NCBI RefSeq assembly: GCF_010993955.1
Contig: NZ_WIXL01000014.1
Span: 18,749 to 82,748 of the forward strand
Source: Oceanobacillus halotolerans
GTDB taxonomy: Bacteria > Bacillota > Bacilli > Bacillales > Amphibacillaceae
Direction of reading: 5' to 3'
Length of the DNA: 64,000 nucleotides
A model generated the notes under the pieces. That model was not told the DNA's origin. It was given only the letters and a program-made list of their open reading frames with translations, and made no database searches. The stretch's first letter is position 1. Each line of letters starts with the position of its first letter. The position numbers were made by a program, and so were the translations under genes. Of the stretch, positions 53,026 through 62,508 are shown in pieces.

Positions 53026-53919
53026 TTGCGGGAAAAACACTTGGAAAGAGTAAAGAACGGAAAAGGCTTTATTGCAGCACTTGATCAAAGTGGTGGGAGT
53101 ACACCAAAAGCACTTTCTGCGTATGGCATTTCGGAAGATCAATATTCCACTAAAGCCGAAATGTTTGATCTTGTGCATGAGATGAGAACTCGAATTATTA
53201 CAGCACCAGCATTTGATTCGGAGTATATCCTCGGCGCCATTTTATTTGAGCAAACGATGGATCGTGAAATCGAAGGCAAGTATACTGGCGATTATTTAGC
53301 GGAGGAAAAAGGAATTGTACCATTCCTTAAAGTGGATAAAGGACTTGCCGAGCTGTCTAATGGTGTTCAGATGATGAAACCAATTCATGATCTTGATGAA
53401 ACACTGGAGAGAGCCAACAAGCGTCGTATGTTTGGAACAAAAATGCGTTCAGTGATTAAAGAGGCAAACAAAGATGGAATTAAAGCAGTAGTGGATCAAC
53501 AATTCGAAATCGGTAAAAAGATTATCGATGCAGGACTTGTTCCAATCATAGAGCCAGAAGTTGATATTCATAGTACTGATAAAGAGCAATCGGAAGTAAT
53601 ATTGAAGCAAGAAATCAAAAAACATCTTGATCAATTAAAAGAAAACGAACTAGTGATGTTGAAGCTAACTATTCCTACAAAAGAAAATCTTTATAAAGAG
53701 CTTATCGAACATCCACAAGTTGTTCGTGTCGTAGCGCTATCTGGCGGGTATTCCAGAGATGAAGCAAATGCAAAGCTAAAAGAAAACGAAGGCTTAATCG
53801 CAAGTTTCTCTAGAGCGTTGAGTGAAAATTTAAATGTAAATCAGACGGATGAAGAATTTAATGCTGCTTTAAAAGAAGCGGTTGATTCTATTTATGACGC
53901 GTCGGTAAATAAAAAATAA
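53026..53919 (+). CDS. fda: Class I fructose-bisphosphate aldolase
   Basis: The 297-aa enzyme cleaves fructose 1,6-bisphosphate to two triose phosphates through a Schiff-base lysine. The motifs [18 protein letters not shown] (~14-31), [29 protein letters not shown] with a candidate Schiff-base region, [14 protein letters not shown] and [14 protein letters not shown] match the short bacterial class I family. TTG 53026 follows AGGAGTGAG. It is monocistronic with a strong terminator. Confidence 0.93.
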   Translation: MREKHLERVKNGKGFIAALDQSGGSTPKALSAYGISEDQYSTKAEMFDLVHEMRTRIITAPAFDSEYILGAILFEQTMDREIEGKYTGDYLAEEKGIVPFLKVDKGLAELSNGVQMMKPIHDLDETLERANKRRMFGTKMRSVIKEANKDGIKAVVDQQFEIGKKIIDAGLVPIIEPEVDIHSTDKEQSEVILKQEIKKHLDQLKENELVMLKLTIPTKENLYKELIEHPQVVRVVALSGGYSRDEANAKLKENEGLIASFSRALSENLNVNQTDEEFNAALKEAVDSIYDASVNKK

Positions 53920-53935
53920 ATATAAAATGATTTAA

Positions 53936-53977
53936 AACCCTTACAAATGGTGCGATATCATCATTTGTGAGGGTTTT
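53936..53977 (+). terminator. Terminator after aldolase
   Basis: AACCCTTACAAATG pairs perfectly with CATTTGTGAGGGTT, then TTTT. Confidence 0.9.
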
Positions 53978-54076
53978 TATTTCCAATCAATACAAAAATT
54001 TAGATTTTTCCCTCAAAATGGACATATAAATAACGTACTATAGAAGATAAATATTTTTAGTGGGAGTAGTGATAGG

Positions 54077-54676
54077 ATGAAGATTGTAATAATTGGTGGT
54101 ACTGGAACAATAGGAAAAGCTGTGGCTGATCGGCTAAAACTGGATCATGAGGTAATAACTGCTAGTAAAACAAATGGAGATTATAAACTAGACATAACAT
54201 CCAAAGCGAGTATTGAACAAATGTATAAAGATATACCAGATATTGATGCTGTTATAAGCACTACGGGAGCATCTCACTTTGGGAAGTTAAGTGAGCTTAC
54301 ACCAGAACAAAATGAAATAGCCATCGAAAGCAAATTAAAAGGACAAGTGAATCTGGTACTGATTGGACAACATTATATTAATGAGGGTGGAAGTTTTACA
54401 TTAACAACTGGAATTATGATGGACGACCCAATTGTAAATGGAACCTCAGCAGCTATGGCGAATGGTGGGGTTGCTAGCTTTGTACAATCTGCAGCAATTG
54501 AATTAAAACGGAATATACGGATTAATACGGTAAGTCCATCTGTCCTAGAAGAATCCTTAGGTAAATATGGAAAATTCTTCAAGGGATTCAACCCAGTACC
54601 TGCTAGCAAAGTTGCAAATGCATATGTGAAAAGTGTTGAAGGTGCACAAACTGGACAAGTTTATCGAGTGTATTAG
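54077..54676 (+). CDS. Atypical short-chain dehydrogenase-like protein
   Basis: The 199-aa protein has a Rossmann motif GGTGTIGKAVADRL (8-21), an STTGAS strand (~65) in place of NNAG and a PSVLEES substrate-loop segment. The usual YxxxK is not present; the position reads GTSAAMANGGVASF, so catalysis may differ. Short SDRs of this type (~200 aa) are widespread with unknown substrates. ATG 54077 follows TGGGAGTAGTGATAGG. Confidence 0.85.
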   Translation: MKIVIIGGTGTIGKAVADRLKLDHEVITASKTNGDYKLDITSKASIEQMYKDIPDIDAVISTTGASHFGKLSELTPEQNEIAIESKLKGQVNLVLIGQHYINEGGSFTLTTGIMMDDPIVNGTSAAMANGGVASFVQSAAIELKRNIRINTVSPSVLEESLGKYGKFFKGFNPVPASKVANAYVKSVEGAQTGQVYRVY

Positions 54677-54689
54677 AAAAGACACGTGA

Positions 54690-54726
54690 TTTGTTTGTCC
54701 AATTCTACCAATAAGAATTGGACAAA
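54690..54726. terminator. Terminator between convergent genes
   Basis: TTTGTCCAATTCT pairs perfectly with AGAATTGGACAAA. Confidence 0.75.
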
Positions 54727-54734
54727 CGATCCTA

Positions 54735-55586
54735 TTAAACTTCTAAACCTGCGATCCCAAAACCACCAGGTCCAGAATGCGTCGAAATCATCGCACCTGC
54801 TTGCATCCAGATGATCTGTTGAAACCCATGTTTAATTGCCAGTTCCTCCATGTGTTGCTTGATCTCCTCATCAAGGCCAATCGAATAGATTAAATAGAGC
54901 TGTTTTCGATCAATGTTATACTTCTGTAAATAGTCCCGCATCAGTTTTTCTGCAACTCTAATCATTTTTCCGCGGTATTTTTTGTTCGAAACAAGATTTC
55001 CGTTGATTAATTCAATACGAGGTTTTATTCGTAATAAAGCTCCTCCGAGATAGGCCATATTACTGACACGTCCACCTGCTCTTAAAAATTCCAAGCTTCC
55101 AGGAACGAAGGCAAGCCTCGATTTCGGGATGATCGCTTTTATTTTTTCTACTAATTTACTCGGTTCGATTGTTGGGTCTTGCTCTAACAGGGTGACAGCA
55201 TGCATGACAATTGCAGTTAATCCCCCTGTAACATTCAATGCATCAATAAGGATAAGGTTGTCAAATTCTTCTGATGCAATCACCGCGTTTTGAAACGATG
55301 AAGAGGCTTTTGATGTATAGCCAATATGAACAATGGTACAGTCTGGATTTGTTTCTTGGATCTTTGTAAAAAAGTCATGATATTCTTGGGAATTAGTCGA
55401 TGATGTAGAAGGAATTTTTTTGGTACGTTCATAAAAATCATAGATATCCTCTACAGGTATTGACCCATCTAAATAATCCTGATTGTCCATGATAATATGC
55501 ATGGGGACAATTTGAATATTATGTTTTACAGCTAATTCCTTTGGTATATCTGCACCACTTTCTGTCGATAAAATAATGTTACTCAT
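54735..55586 (-). CDS. DegV family fatty-acid-binding protein
   Basis: The 283-aa protein is a full-length DegV. The N-terminal domain has ILSTESGADIPKEL and IVPMHIIMDNQDYLDG, then TSSTNSQEY with the conserved TSxxS-type lipid-binding Ser/Thr motif. The C-terminal domain has KSRLAFVPGSLEFLRAGGRVSN and ends SGPGGFGIAGL. DegV/FakB proteins bind a fatty acid for the kinase FakA. No fakA is nearby, as is usual for the scattered paralogues. ATG 55586 is used. Confidence 0.92.
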   Translation of the reverse strand: MSNIILSTESGADIPKELAVKHNIQIVPMHIIMDNQDYLDGSIPVEDIYDFYERTKKIPSTSSTNSQEYHDFFTKIQETNPDCTIVHIGYTSKASSSFQNAVIASEEFDNLILIDALNVTGGLTAIVMHAVTLLEQDPTIEPSKLVEKIKAIIPKSRLAFVPGSLEFLRAGGRVSNMAYLGGALLRIKPRIELINGNLVSNKKYRGKMIRVAEKLMRDYLQKYNIDRKQLYLIYSIGLDEEIKQHMEELAIKHGFQQIIWMQAGAMISTHSGPGGFGIAGLEV

Positions 55587-55690
55587 GATACCCCACCATT
55601 CCGTAAAAGCAATTTTTGATTCAGTATTTCCTTTGCTCTCCTAAGCATACATGAAAAGAGGGGAGAATACATCGAATCTTTGTAAAAAAG

Positions 55691-55750
55691 TGAGATTCAT
55701 CCTATGTAACGGGCAGTAAGCCTTCCACTGATGGAAGGGTTACGTTTATC
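55691..55750. repeat. IS200/IS605-type end (third copy)
   Basis: ATGTAACGGGCAGTAAG (55703) repeats the 23611 and 46471 sequence. It is followed by a CTTCCA/TGGAAG hairpin. No transposase gene is adjacent. Confidence 0.55.
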
Positions 55751-55794
55751 AACCAAACATTTATTTATATCATTTGGTTGGTTGCATCATCATT

Positions 55795-55814
55795 TATGTT
55801 GCAAATGCAACATA
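55795..55814. promoter_or_regulatory. MarR operator 1
   Basis: The 9-base arms TATGTTGCA and TGCAACATA with two central bases form a classic MarR-type palindrome 71 bp before the marR-like start. Confidence 0.75.
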
Positions 55815-55843
55815 ATTCATATATAGTAACAGTGTACTATTTT

Positions 55844-55861
55844 TTGTTGTATTTGCAACAA
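55844..55861. promoter_or_regulatory. MarR operator 2
   Basis: TTGTTG...CAACAA forms a second related palindrome, 30 bp after the first and just before the ribosome site, consistent with autorepression. Confidence 0.7.
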
Positions 55862-55884
55862 TAAATCAACCTAAGGAGTTTGCT

Positions 55885-56337
55885 ATGAAGGATATTCTTC
55901 GCGAAATTGGCATGATAGCAAGAGCATTGGATTCCATAAGTAATATTGAATTTAAAGAATATGAACTGACAAAAGGACAATATTTGTACCTTGTACGAAT
56001 ATGTGAGAACCCAGGAATCATTCAAGAAAAATTGGCGGAAATGATTAAGGTAGATCGAACGACAGCTGCTCGTGCAGTAAAAAAACTTGAAATGAATGGA
56101 TTTATTGAGAAAAGAGAGGATTCCCATAACAAAAAAATAAAAAAACTCTTTCCAACTGAGAAAGGGAATAAGGTTTACCCTCTTATCATAAGAGAGAATG
56201 ATTATTCCAATTCTGTGGCGTTACATGGTTTTTCCAGAAAAGAAGAAGAAACGATATCTCTTCTTCTTCAACGAGTGCGAAAAAATATAGAAATTGATTG
56301 GGAATTTGTGAAAAAAGGAAACAAAAGAAATTATTAA
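55885..56337 (+). CDS. MarR-family transcriptional regulator
   Basis: The 150-aa protein has a winged-helix DNA-binding domain at ~40-105 (ENPGIIQEKLAEMIKVDRTTAARAVKKLEMNGFIEKREDSHNKKIKKLFPTEKG) with flanking dimerisation helices. Two matching operators lie upstream, so it very likely represses its own operon with the acetyltransferase gene 21 bp downstream. AAGGAG precedes ATG 55885. The ligand is unknown. Confidence 0.93.
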   Translation: MKDILREIGMIARALDSISNIEFKEYELTKGQYLYLVRICENPGIIQEKLAEMIKVDRTTAARAVKKLEMNGFIEKREDSHNKKIKKLFPTEKGNKVYPLIIRENDYSNSVALHGFSRKEEETISLLLQRVRKNIEIDWEFVKKGNKRNY

Positions 56338-56346
56338 TGATAGTAA

Positions 56347-56877
<531 letters not shown>

Positions 56878-56880
56878 TTT

Positions 56881-56911
56881 AAAAAAACTCAGATTCAATC
56901 TGAGTTTTTTT
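56881..56911 (+). terminator. Terminator after GNAT gene
   Basis: AAAAAACTCAGATT/AATCTGAGTTTTTT. Confidence 0.9.
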
Positions 56912-56963
56912 AGTCTAGATGTTTCAACGTTTCCTTTAATCCCTTGTTTATTACGTCAATTTG

Positions 56964-57272
56964 TCAGATGTGGGTCGTATCCTTTTCGTAAGTGTAAAAA
57001 TAGTCAACAGTGGGTTCATCAATAAACGTCACGACGACAGCATTCATTTCTTCGTCCTCACCTATATCCACTACAGCTATTTCTTTTATATCCGCGTTTG
57101 GATCATACCCTTTTTCCTCTAAGTATGAAATCGTATCCTCTTTCAGTTTACCTTCTTCTATATGTACTACTAGTAAACGAATGCCAATCAATAATACCAA
57201 AACAGATAGAACGATAAGAATAATTACGTTCGTTTGATCATAATGACTCCACACTCTCTCTATTAATTCCAA
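56964..57272 (-). CDS. Small membrane-anchored protein
   Basis: The 102-aa protein has one N-terminal transmembrane helix (~15-38, VIILIVLSVLVLLIGIRLLVV) followed by an acidic cytosolic or external domain with the SYLEEKGY pattern seen in small DUF3139-like Firmicutes proteins. The function is unknown. The start is TTG 57272 with a weak site. It lies 45 bp after the preceding minus-strand membrane gene, so the two may be co-transcribed. Confidence 0.65.
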   Translation of the reverse strand: MELIERVWSHYDQTNVIILIVLSVLVLLIGIRLLVVHIEEGKLKEDTISYLEEKGYDPNADIKEIAVVDIGEDEEMNAVVVTFIDEPTVDYFYTYEKDTTHI

Positions 57273-57317
57273 TCCTCTTATAGAAGATTCGCCTTGTTAG
57301 AAAAATCCTTCAAAATG

Positions 57318-57599
57318 CTAGTTTTTCCTCTTGTTGCTAAATTCCATTAAAATAGCCCCCAATAAGGAAACTCCCAAGACAACCGAAAGAATGATCATGA
57401 TAACAATATCTAAAATTGGTTGATATCCTTGTGAAATAAATGCCATTTTAAAATAAACGATAGCAATACTGAATGCAGATACAATGGAGGGTATATATTT
57501 CATCACCTTGTTTGACTTCCTTTTTCCGTATCTATAAAGAAAAAATGAAGCAAAAGTAATCATAACTATTCCAATTAGGAAGGCCAGGTAATTGCTCAT
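57318..57599 (-). CDS. Small membrane protein, 93 aa
   Basis: Three hydrophobic segments (near 1-20, 38-58 and 63-85) with basic loops are visible. No family is recognised. AAAGGAG precedes ATG 57599, so translation is well supported. It is probably in an operon with 56964-57272. Confidence 0.65.
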   Translation of the reverse strand: MSNYLAFLIGIVMITFASFFLYRYGKRKSNKVMKYIPSIVSAFSIAIVYFKMAFISQGYQPILDIVIMIILSVVLGVSLLGAILMEFSNKRKN

Positions 57600-58227
57600 A
57601 ACGATCTCCTTTTTAACTAATGCTATTTTTTAATAGATTTTTTTTAGTTTAACATAACATTTGTTTATCCTCAGGAAGAAGATGTGGTTGTTTGAGTTAT
57701 ATTGGGTTGTCCAATTAATGAAACATAATACAGAACATGCACAGCTGCAATTGATGGATGGAAGGAATAACTAGTTGCACAATGGAGTGATGATACACAT
57801 TTATATAAGGTCTATCATGACTCCACTGGATCAAATCAAATTCAATTCCATATATCTACAGATGAGGTGAAGCAACATGAGCACCCATTTGTGATGCGCC
57901 AGTTAAGCGCGATTGCGGAAGCGGATGATTATGCGAGAGCCAATCAAAGGATGGAGTAAATGCAAAATGATAAATTATGGACAAAAGATTTTATATCAAT
58001 ATAAGTAGTGAATCTAGTAATGATGCTTTCGACTTTCTTACTAATTGTTACAATGGTCCCTTATGTTACGGACACCTATAATACGACTACTAGTATGGCA
58101 GGGTTAGTTTCTAGTAATCCAGTTTTTTCGCTCTTAATCAATTGCCAATGATAGAATAAATAACGTATAGTGGAAACTTGGGAATTAAGATAGAAATAGT
58201 AATAATTAAAGTATAGGAGTAGAAGAA
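57600..58227. other. Gene-free region with two coding vestiges
   Basis: A frame ending at 57959 (WSDDTHLYKVYHDSTGSNQ...ARANQRME) and another ending near 58155 (hydrophobic TFLLIVTMVPYVTDTY) lack starts and ribosome sites. They are remnants of lost genes. EutH promoter sequence should be near 58180-58215. Confidence 0.45.
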
Positions 58228-59310
58228 ATGGGTATTAATGACATCATTGTTTACATCGTCATATTCTTTTTTTGTTTAGGGGCAATTGATAAATGTATAG
58301 GCAATAAATGGGGGTTAGGAAAGCATTTCACAGAAGGGTTCATGACAATGGGACCGATTGCACTCGCAATGGTAGGTATTATTTCGTTAGCCCCAGTTCT
58401 TGCATCTATTCTAACTCCGTTTGTTGCACCTGTTTATGGATTAGTAGGAGCAGACCCTGCATCTTTTGCTAATACAATTATAGCTTTGGATTCAGGAGGT
58501 TATGCATTAGCAACCGAAATGTCTCAAGATCCAGATGCGGAATTATTTGCATGGGTGTTTTTAGGATCCATGATGGGTGCAACTATTGTTTTCACGATTC
58601 CTGTTGGGTTAGGAATTATCGAGAAAGAACATCATTCATTTTTTGCAAAAGGGATTTTATTAGGCTTCATAACAGTTCCCGTCGGCTGTTTAGTGGGTGG
58701 CATTGTTGCAGGTATTTCTCTATTGGTGATAATTCAAAACCTTATTCCAACGATTCTTTTGTCCATATTGATTTCGATTGGATTATGGAAATTTACAGAC
58801 AAGATGATTGCTGGATTTTCGATATTGGCTAAGGTTATTGAGGTAGTGGCTATAATTGGATTAACTGCAATTTCGGTTGAGACGGTGACTGGATTTGTCG
58901 TTATTCCGAATATGACACCATTAATGGAGGGAATCGAAATTGTTGCACGGGTTGCTATATTTCTTGCAGGTGCGTTTCCATTAGTTGCCTTCATCTCTTT
59001 CGTCTTTAAGAAACTATTAAGGAAAGTAGGAGATTTAATCCATATCAATGAAACGTCTACAGCTGGACTAATGGCATCCTTAGCACATAACATTCCAATG
59101 TTCTCTATTTTTAAAGATATGGATGATCGAGGAAAAATCATTAATGTTGCCTTTGCAGTCAGTGGTTCTTTTGTGTTTGGAGCTCACTTAGGGTTTGCGG
59201 CAGGAGTGAATAAAGAGATTGTTTTTGCAATGATCATCGGAAAGCTTGTTGGAGGGGTAAGTGCTGTTTTCTTAGCGCTTGTTAGTACACGAGAGAAGAG
59301 AAGCATATAA
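58228..59310 (+). CDS. eutH: EutH-family ethanolamine permease-like protein
   Basis: This 360-aa membrane protein has about 10-11 transmembrane segments. The start (INDIIVYIVIFFFCLGAIDKCIGNKWGLGKHFTEGFMTMGPIALAM) and the LDSGGYALATEMS motif (~90-102) match EutH, the carrier associated with ethanolamine use. No eutABC, microcompartment or regulator genes are in the window, so it is an orphan here. ATG 58228 follows TAGGAG. Confidence 0.88.
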   Translation: MGINDIIVYIVIFFFCLGAIDKCIGNKWGLGKHFTEGFMTMGPIALAMVGIISLAPVLASILTPFVAPVYGLVGADPASFANTIIALDSGGYALATEMSQDPDAELFAWVFLGSMMGATIVFTIPVGLGIIEKEHHSFFAKGILLGFITVPVGCLVGGIVAGISLLVIIQNLIPTILLSILISIGLWKFTDKMIAGFSILAKVIEVVAIIGLTAISVETVTGFVVIPNMTPLMEGIEIVARVAIFLAGAFPLVAFISFVFKKLLRKVGDLIHINETSTAGLMASLAHNIPMFSIFKDMDDRGKIINVAFAVSGSFVFGAHLGFAAGVNKEIVFAMIIGKLVGGVSAVFLALVSTREKRSI

Positions 59311-59502
59311 CGTATATATAACGTTAGCAACTTAATGCCTCTGCCCTCTAGAATTGTCTAATAATTAGTGTTATTATAGAAACATTCATTATTTTTTCAC
59401 TAGAAAGGAGGAAAGGTGGAGTTATTTTAGCTGAGTTGAGAGAAGTAAGACAGTAGCGACATGATAAGTTGCCAAAAAAAGAGAATAGAAAGGATTGACA
59501 AA

Positions 59503-60933
59503 ATGTCTAGTTTGAGTCGAGTTGAGGAGAGAGAAACAGTAAGTGTTGAGAAGAGAAAAAAGAAAAAGCTAGCAATGCCAGATGTGTATGTCATATTATT
59601 TAGTTTCTTATTGCTAGCATTTATAACTTCCTATATCCTTCCTTCAGGTACGTATGAACGAGTAGAAAAGGATGGAATTACACAGGTTGTTCCAGATAGT
59701 TTCCAATATATTGCCGCTGATCCACTAACGATTATGGATTTATTTAGTGCGATTCAAAAGGGGCTAGTCGGTGCATCCGGCATTATTTTTATCATTTTAA
59801 TTGTGGGTGGCATAATTAAAGTGATGGAACATACTGGAGCGATTGATGCGGGAATCCATTCATTGATTCGAAAGTCAAAAGGAAATCAAAACCTATTAAT
59901 CTTTACCTTCTGTACTATTTTTGCAGTGATTTCTTCGATGGGAATTGCTCCAAACCTTACGATTGCCTTTGTGCCAATTGGGATTTTATTAGCGAAAAAG
60001 TTGAATCTTGACCCTATTGTTGGCTTGGCGATGGTATTCTTAGGTGCGTATGCTGGATTTGCTGGTGGTGTATTTGATCCCGTTGTGACGGTAATGGGTC
60101 AAATGATTGCTGGTGTACCTATTTTTTCCGGCGCATTATTTCGGGTTGTTGTGTTCTTAGCTTTTGTGACAGTGACCATCCTATATATCAGTAGGTATGC
60201 CAAAAAGGACAAGGCAAAAGCGCCCCATCAGTTGGTTCAAGAAGATGATGCTCAAGATGAAGCATTTGAGAAGGCGACTCCATTTACAAATGCACATAAA
60301 TTCATTATCTTCCTGTTTTTCGCAGCAATTGGCCTGTTTCTCTATGGTTCATTGCAGCATAGCTGGTCCATTAATGAATTATCCGCTATTTTTCTTATGT
60401 TAGGGTTTGCGGTAGCTTTCGTTGCCAGAATAACCCCTAATGAGTTTGTGAGCGTTTTTATATCTGGTGTAAGTAGAGTCATGTACGGTGCTTTAGTGGT
60501 TGGGGTAGCAGGAGCAGTTATTGTTGTCTTACAGGATGCACAAGTAGTTGATACGATTGTACATGGCGTTTCATCTGCATTAAACAACTTTACACCTGTT
60601 GTATCGATGGTAATGTTGTATGTCTTTAACCTATTATTTAATGGGATTGTATCGTCAGGATCAGGACAGGCAGCTATTGTCATGCCGATCATGGTGCCAA
60701 TTGGAGATATGTTAGAAGTAACACGGCAATCCGTCTTCATTACCTTTAAGTTAGGGGATGCAGTGACCAATATTATTACCCCATTATCTGGGACATTGAT
60801 GGCATGCTTAGCCATTGCGAAAGTATCTTACGTGAAATGGGTAAAATTTGTTTTCCCATTGTTGCTCATTTGGTTAGTGCTAGGCGGTGTGTTTGTCGCA
60901 GTAGCAGTGATGATCAATTATGGACCGTTTTAA
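59503..60933 (+). CDS. YfcC-family transporter
   Basis: This 476-aa integral membrane protein has about 12 segments. YfcC/short-chain fatty-acid-transporter-like motifs include AMPDVYVILFSFLLLAFITSYILPSGTYER near the N-terminus, GGIIKVMEHTGAIDAGI and the repeat FNGIVSSGSGQAAIVMPIMVPIGDMLEVTRQ. YfcC proteins are thought to carry amino acids, peptides or small carboxylates. ATG 59503 follows AAAGGATTGAC and is preferred to the in-frame ATG at 59461. The M20 peptidase gene 55 bp downstream suggests uptake of an N-acyl amino acid or short peptide. Confidence 0.85.
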   Translation: MSSLSRVEERETVSVEKRKKKKLAMPDVYVILFSFLLLAFITSYILPSGTYERVEKDGITQVVPDSFQYIAADPLTIMDLFSAIQKGLVGASGIIFIILIVGGIIKVMEHTGAIDAGIHSLIRKSKGNQNLLIFTFCTIFAVISSMGIAPNLTIAFVPIGILLAKKLNLDPIVGLAMVFLGAYAGFAGGVFDPVVTVMGQMIAGVPIFSGALFRVVVFLAFVTVTILYISRYAKKDKAKAPHQLVQEDDAQDEAFEKATPFTNAHKFIIFLFFAAIGLFLYGSLQHSWSINELSAIFLMLGFAVAFVARITPNEFVSVFISGVSRVMYGALVVGVAGAVIVVLQDAQVVDTIVHGVSSALNNFTPVVSMVMLYVFNLLFNGIVSSGSGQAAIVMPIMVPIGDMLEVTRQSVFITFKLGDAVTNIITPLSGTLMACLAIAKVSYVKWVKFVFPLLLIWLVLGGVFVAVAVMINYGPF

Positions 60934-60988
60934 AGTAGGAGAATAGGATTAGTGGAGAGTATCGATAGAATGGGAAAGGATGGAAATA

Positions 60989-62137
60989 ATGAAACAACAA
61001 GTAATGGATTATATCGATCAAAGTAGAGATGAGATGCTAGCTTTATGGGAAGAGTTCGTGAATGTAGAAAGTGCTAAAGACCATAAAGCTGGAATAGATT
61101 CATTGATTTCTAAGGTAGAAGAGATCTTACAAGCGGAGAATTTTCAGACGAGAGTCATCTCCTATGAAAAGGCGGGAAATGCTGTTGTAGCTGAATTTGG
61201 TGATGTTGAGAAGGAGAAGCCGATTATTTTTATCGGCCATGTTGACACCGTATTTCCAAAGGGGTTTTTAGCCGATCATCCATTTCAAATCAAAGATGGG
61301 ATAGCCTATGGACCAGGAATACTGGATATGAAAGGCGGCGTTGTGTCGATCTTATATGCGGTGAAGGCATTACGAGCAGCGAATTTTGATACCTATCCAC
61401 TAAAGGTCATGATTGTCGGGGACGAAGAAAGTGCTCACGTTGATTCTGATGCGAAAAACATGCTATTAGAGGAATCGAAAAATGGAGCCTTTGCCTTTAA
61501 TACAGAGACTGGTAATCTAGAAAACAATCTATCTATTGGTAGAGCAGGTGGGTCCATTTTTGAATTAGAGGTTTATGGCGTTGCGAGTCATACTGGGATT
61601 GACTGGAAAAGTGGACGTAATGCCATTATTGAACTTTCCAACAAGATGATTGAAATAGATGCAGCTTCCAATCATGAGGCAGGCTATACCTATAATGTGA
61701 CACTTGTAGAAGGTGGATCTGCACCAAATACAACACCAGATTATGCGAAGGCATCTATTGGCACAAGATGCCAAACAAAAGCCCAACAAGAAATGATGCA
61801 TCAGAAGCTAGAAGAAATTAGTGCAAAGACTTTTATAGAAGGAACAAAGACAACGCTAACCTATTTAGGTGGTTTTGATCCGATGGAAGTGTCAGATAAA
61901 AACCGAGCGTTATTCGAAGTTGTTAAAAAGACGGCAATAGAGCTTGGCATGGATGAGCCCAATGCTGTAGTCAGTAAAGGGAGTTCTGATTCTGCATACT
62001 CTCAATCTGCTGGTGTGCCAACGGTTTGCTCACTGGGGCCGGTAGGAGATGGAAACCATACCCCACATGAATATGCGATTGTGGAGACGTTGTTTGAGCG
62101 TTGTAAGCTTTTAGCTGTAACGGTTTTGAATGTATAG
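60989..62137 (+). CDS. M20-family metallopeptidase
   Basis: The 382-aa zinc-dependent hydrolase is of the ArgE/DapE/carboxypeptidase G2 type. Zinc and catalytic residues are visible in GHVDTVFPKG (~83-92), DMKGG (~116), the Glu pair in GDEES and the C-terminal HTPHEYAI. The dimerisation domain lies at about 175-285 (ELEVYGVASHTGIDWKSGRNAI). It would hydrolyse a peptide or N-acyl amino acid brought in by the adjacent YfcC transporter. ATG 60989 has AAAGGA 8 bases upstream. Confidence 0.92.
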   Translation: MKQQVMDYIDQSRDEMLALWEEFVNVESAKDHKAGIDSLISKVEEILQAENFQTRVISYEKAGNAVVAEFGDVEKEKPIIFIGHVDTVFPKGFLADHPFQIKDGIAYGPGILDMKGGVVSILYAVKALRAANFDTYPLKVMIVGDEESAHVDSDAKNMLLEESKNGAFAFNTETGNLENNLSIGRAGGSIFELEVYGVASHTGIDWKSGRNAIIELSNKMIEIDAASNHEAGYTYNVTLVEGGSAPNTTPDYAKASIGTRCQTKAQQEMMHQKLEEISAKTFIEGTKTTLTYLGGFDPMEVSDKNRALFEVVKKTAIELGMDEPNAVVSKGSSDSAYSQSAGVPTVCSLGPVGDGNHTPHEYAIVETLFERCKLLAVTVLNV

Positions 62138-62508
62138 GGATTGAATAAAGGAAGGGTCTCTTTCTACTGATGGGAAGAGGCTTTTTTCTTCCTGGCATGA
62201 AACTTCTTCTCCCTTATCTAGGTAATGGGGGACGCTTCCTCTTTGAAAAAATTGTATAGAGAAACGATAATAGACCATACCATTTATATGCTAAATGCTG
62301 TGAATTACATGAAACTGAGCCAATATTTATGTATACCTGCACTTGAGCTGAATATATGTATATCTTAACGCTAACATAATATTCAAAAAATTAATCCAGA
62401 TAATAAGGAAACTAGGAAAATCAGTTTCAAACTAATCCTACTATTTGTAAGATTAGACATATAATGCTAATAATAAAGGAAGAATACTATATTGGTGGTG
62501 GACGTTAT
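62138..62508. other. Intergenic region
   Basis: A weak hairpin plus T run (62155-62188) may end the YfcC-M20 operon. No gene is seen. Confidence 0.45.
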
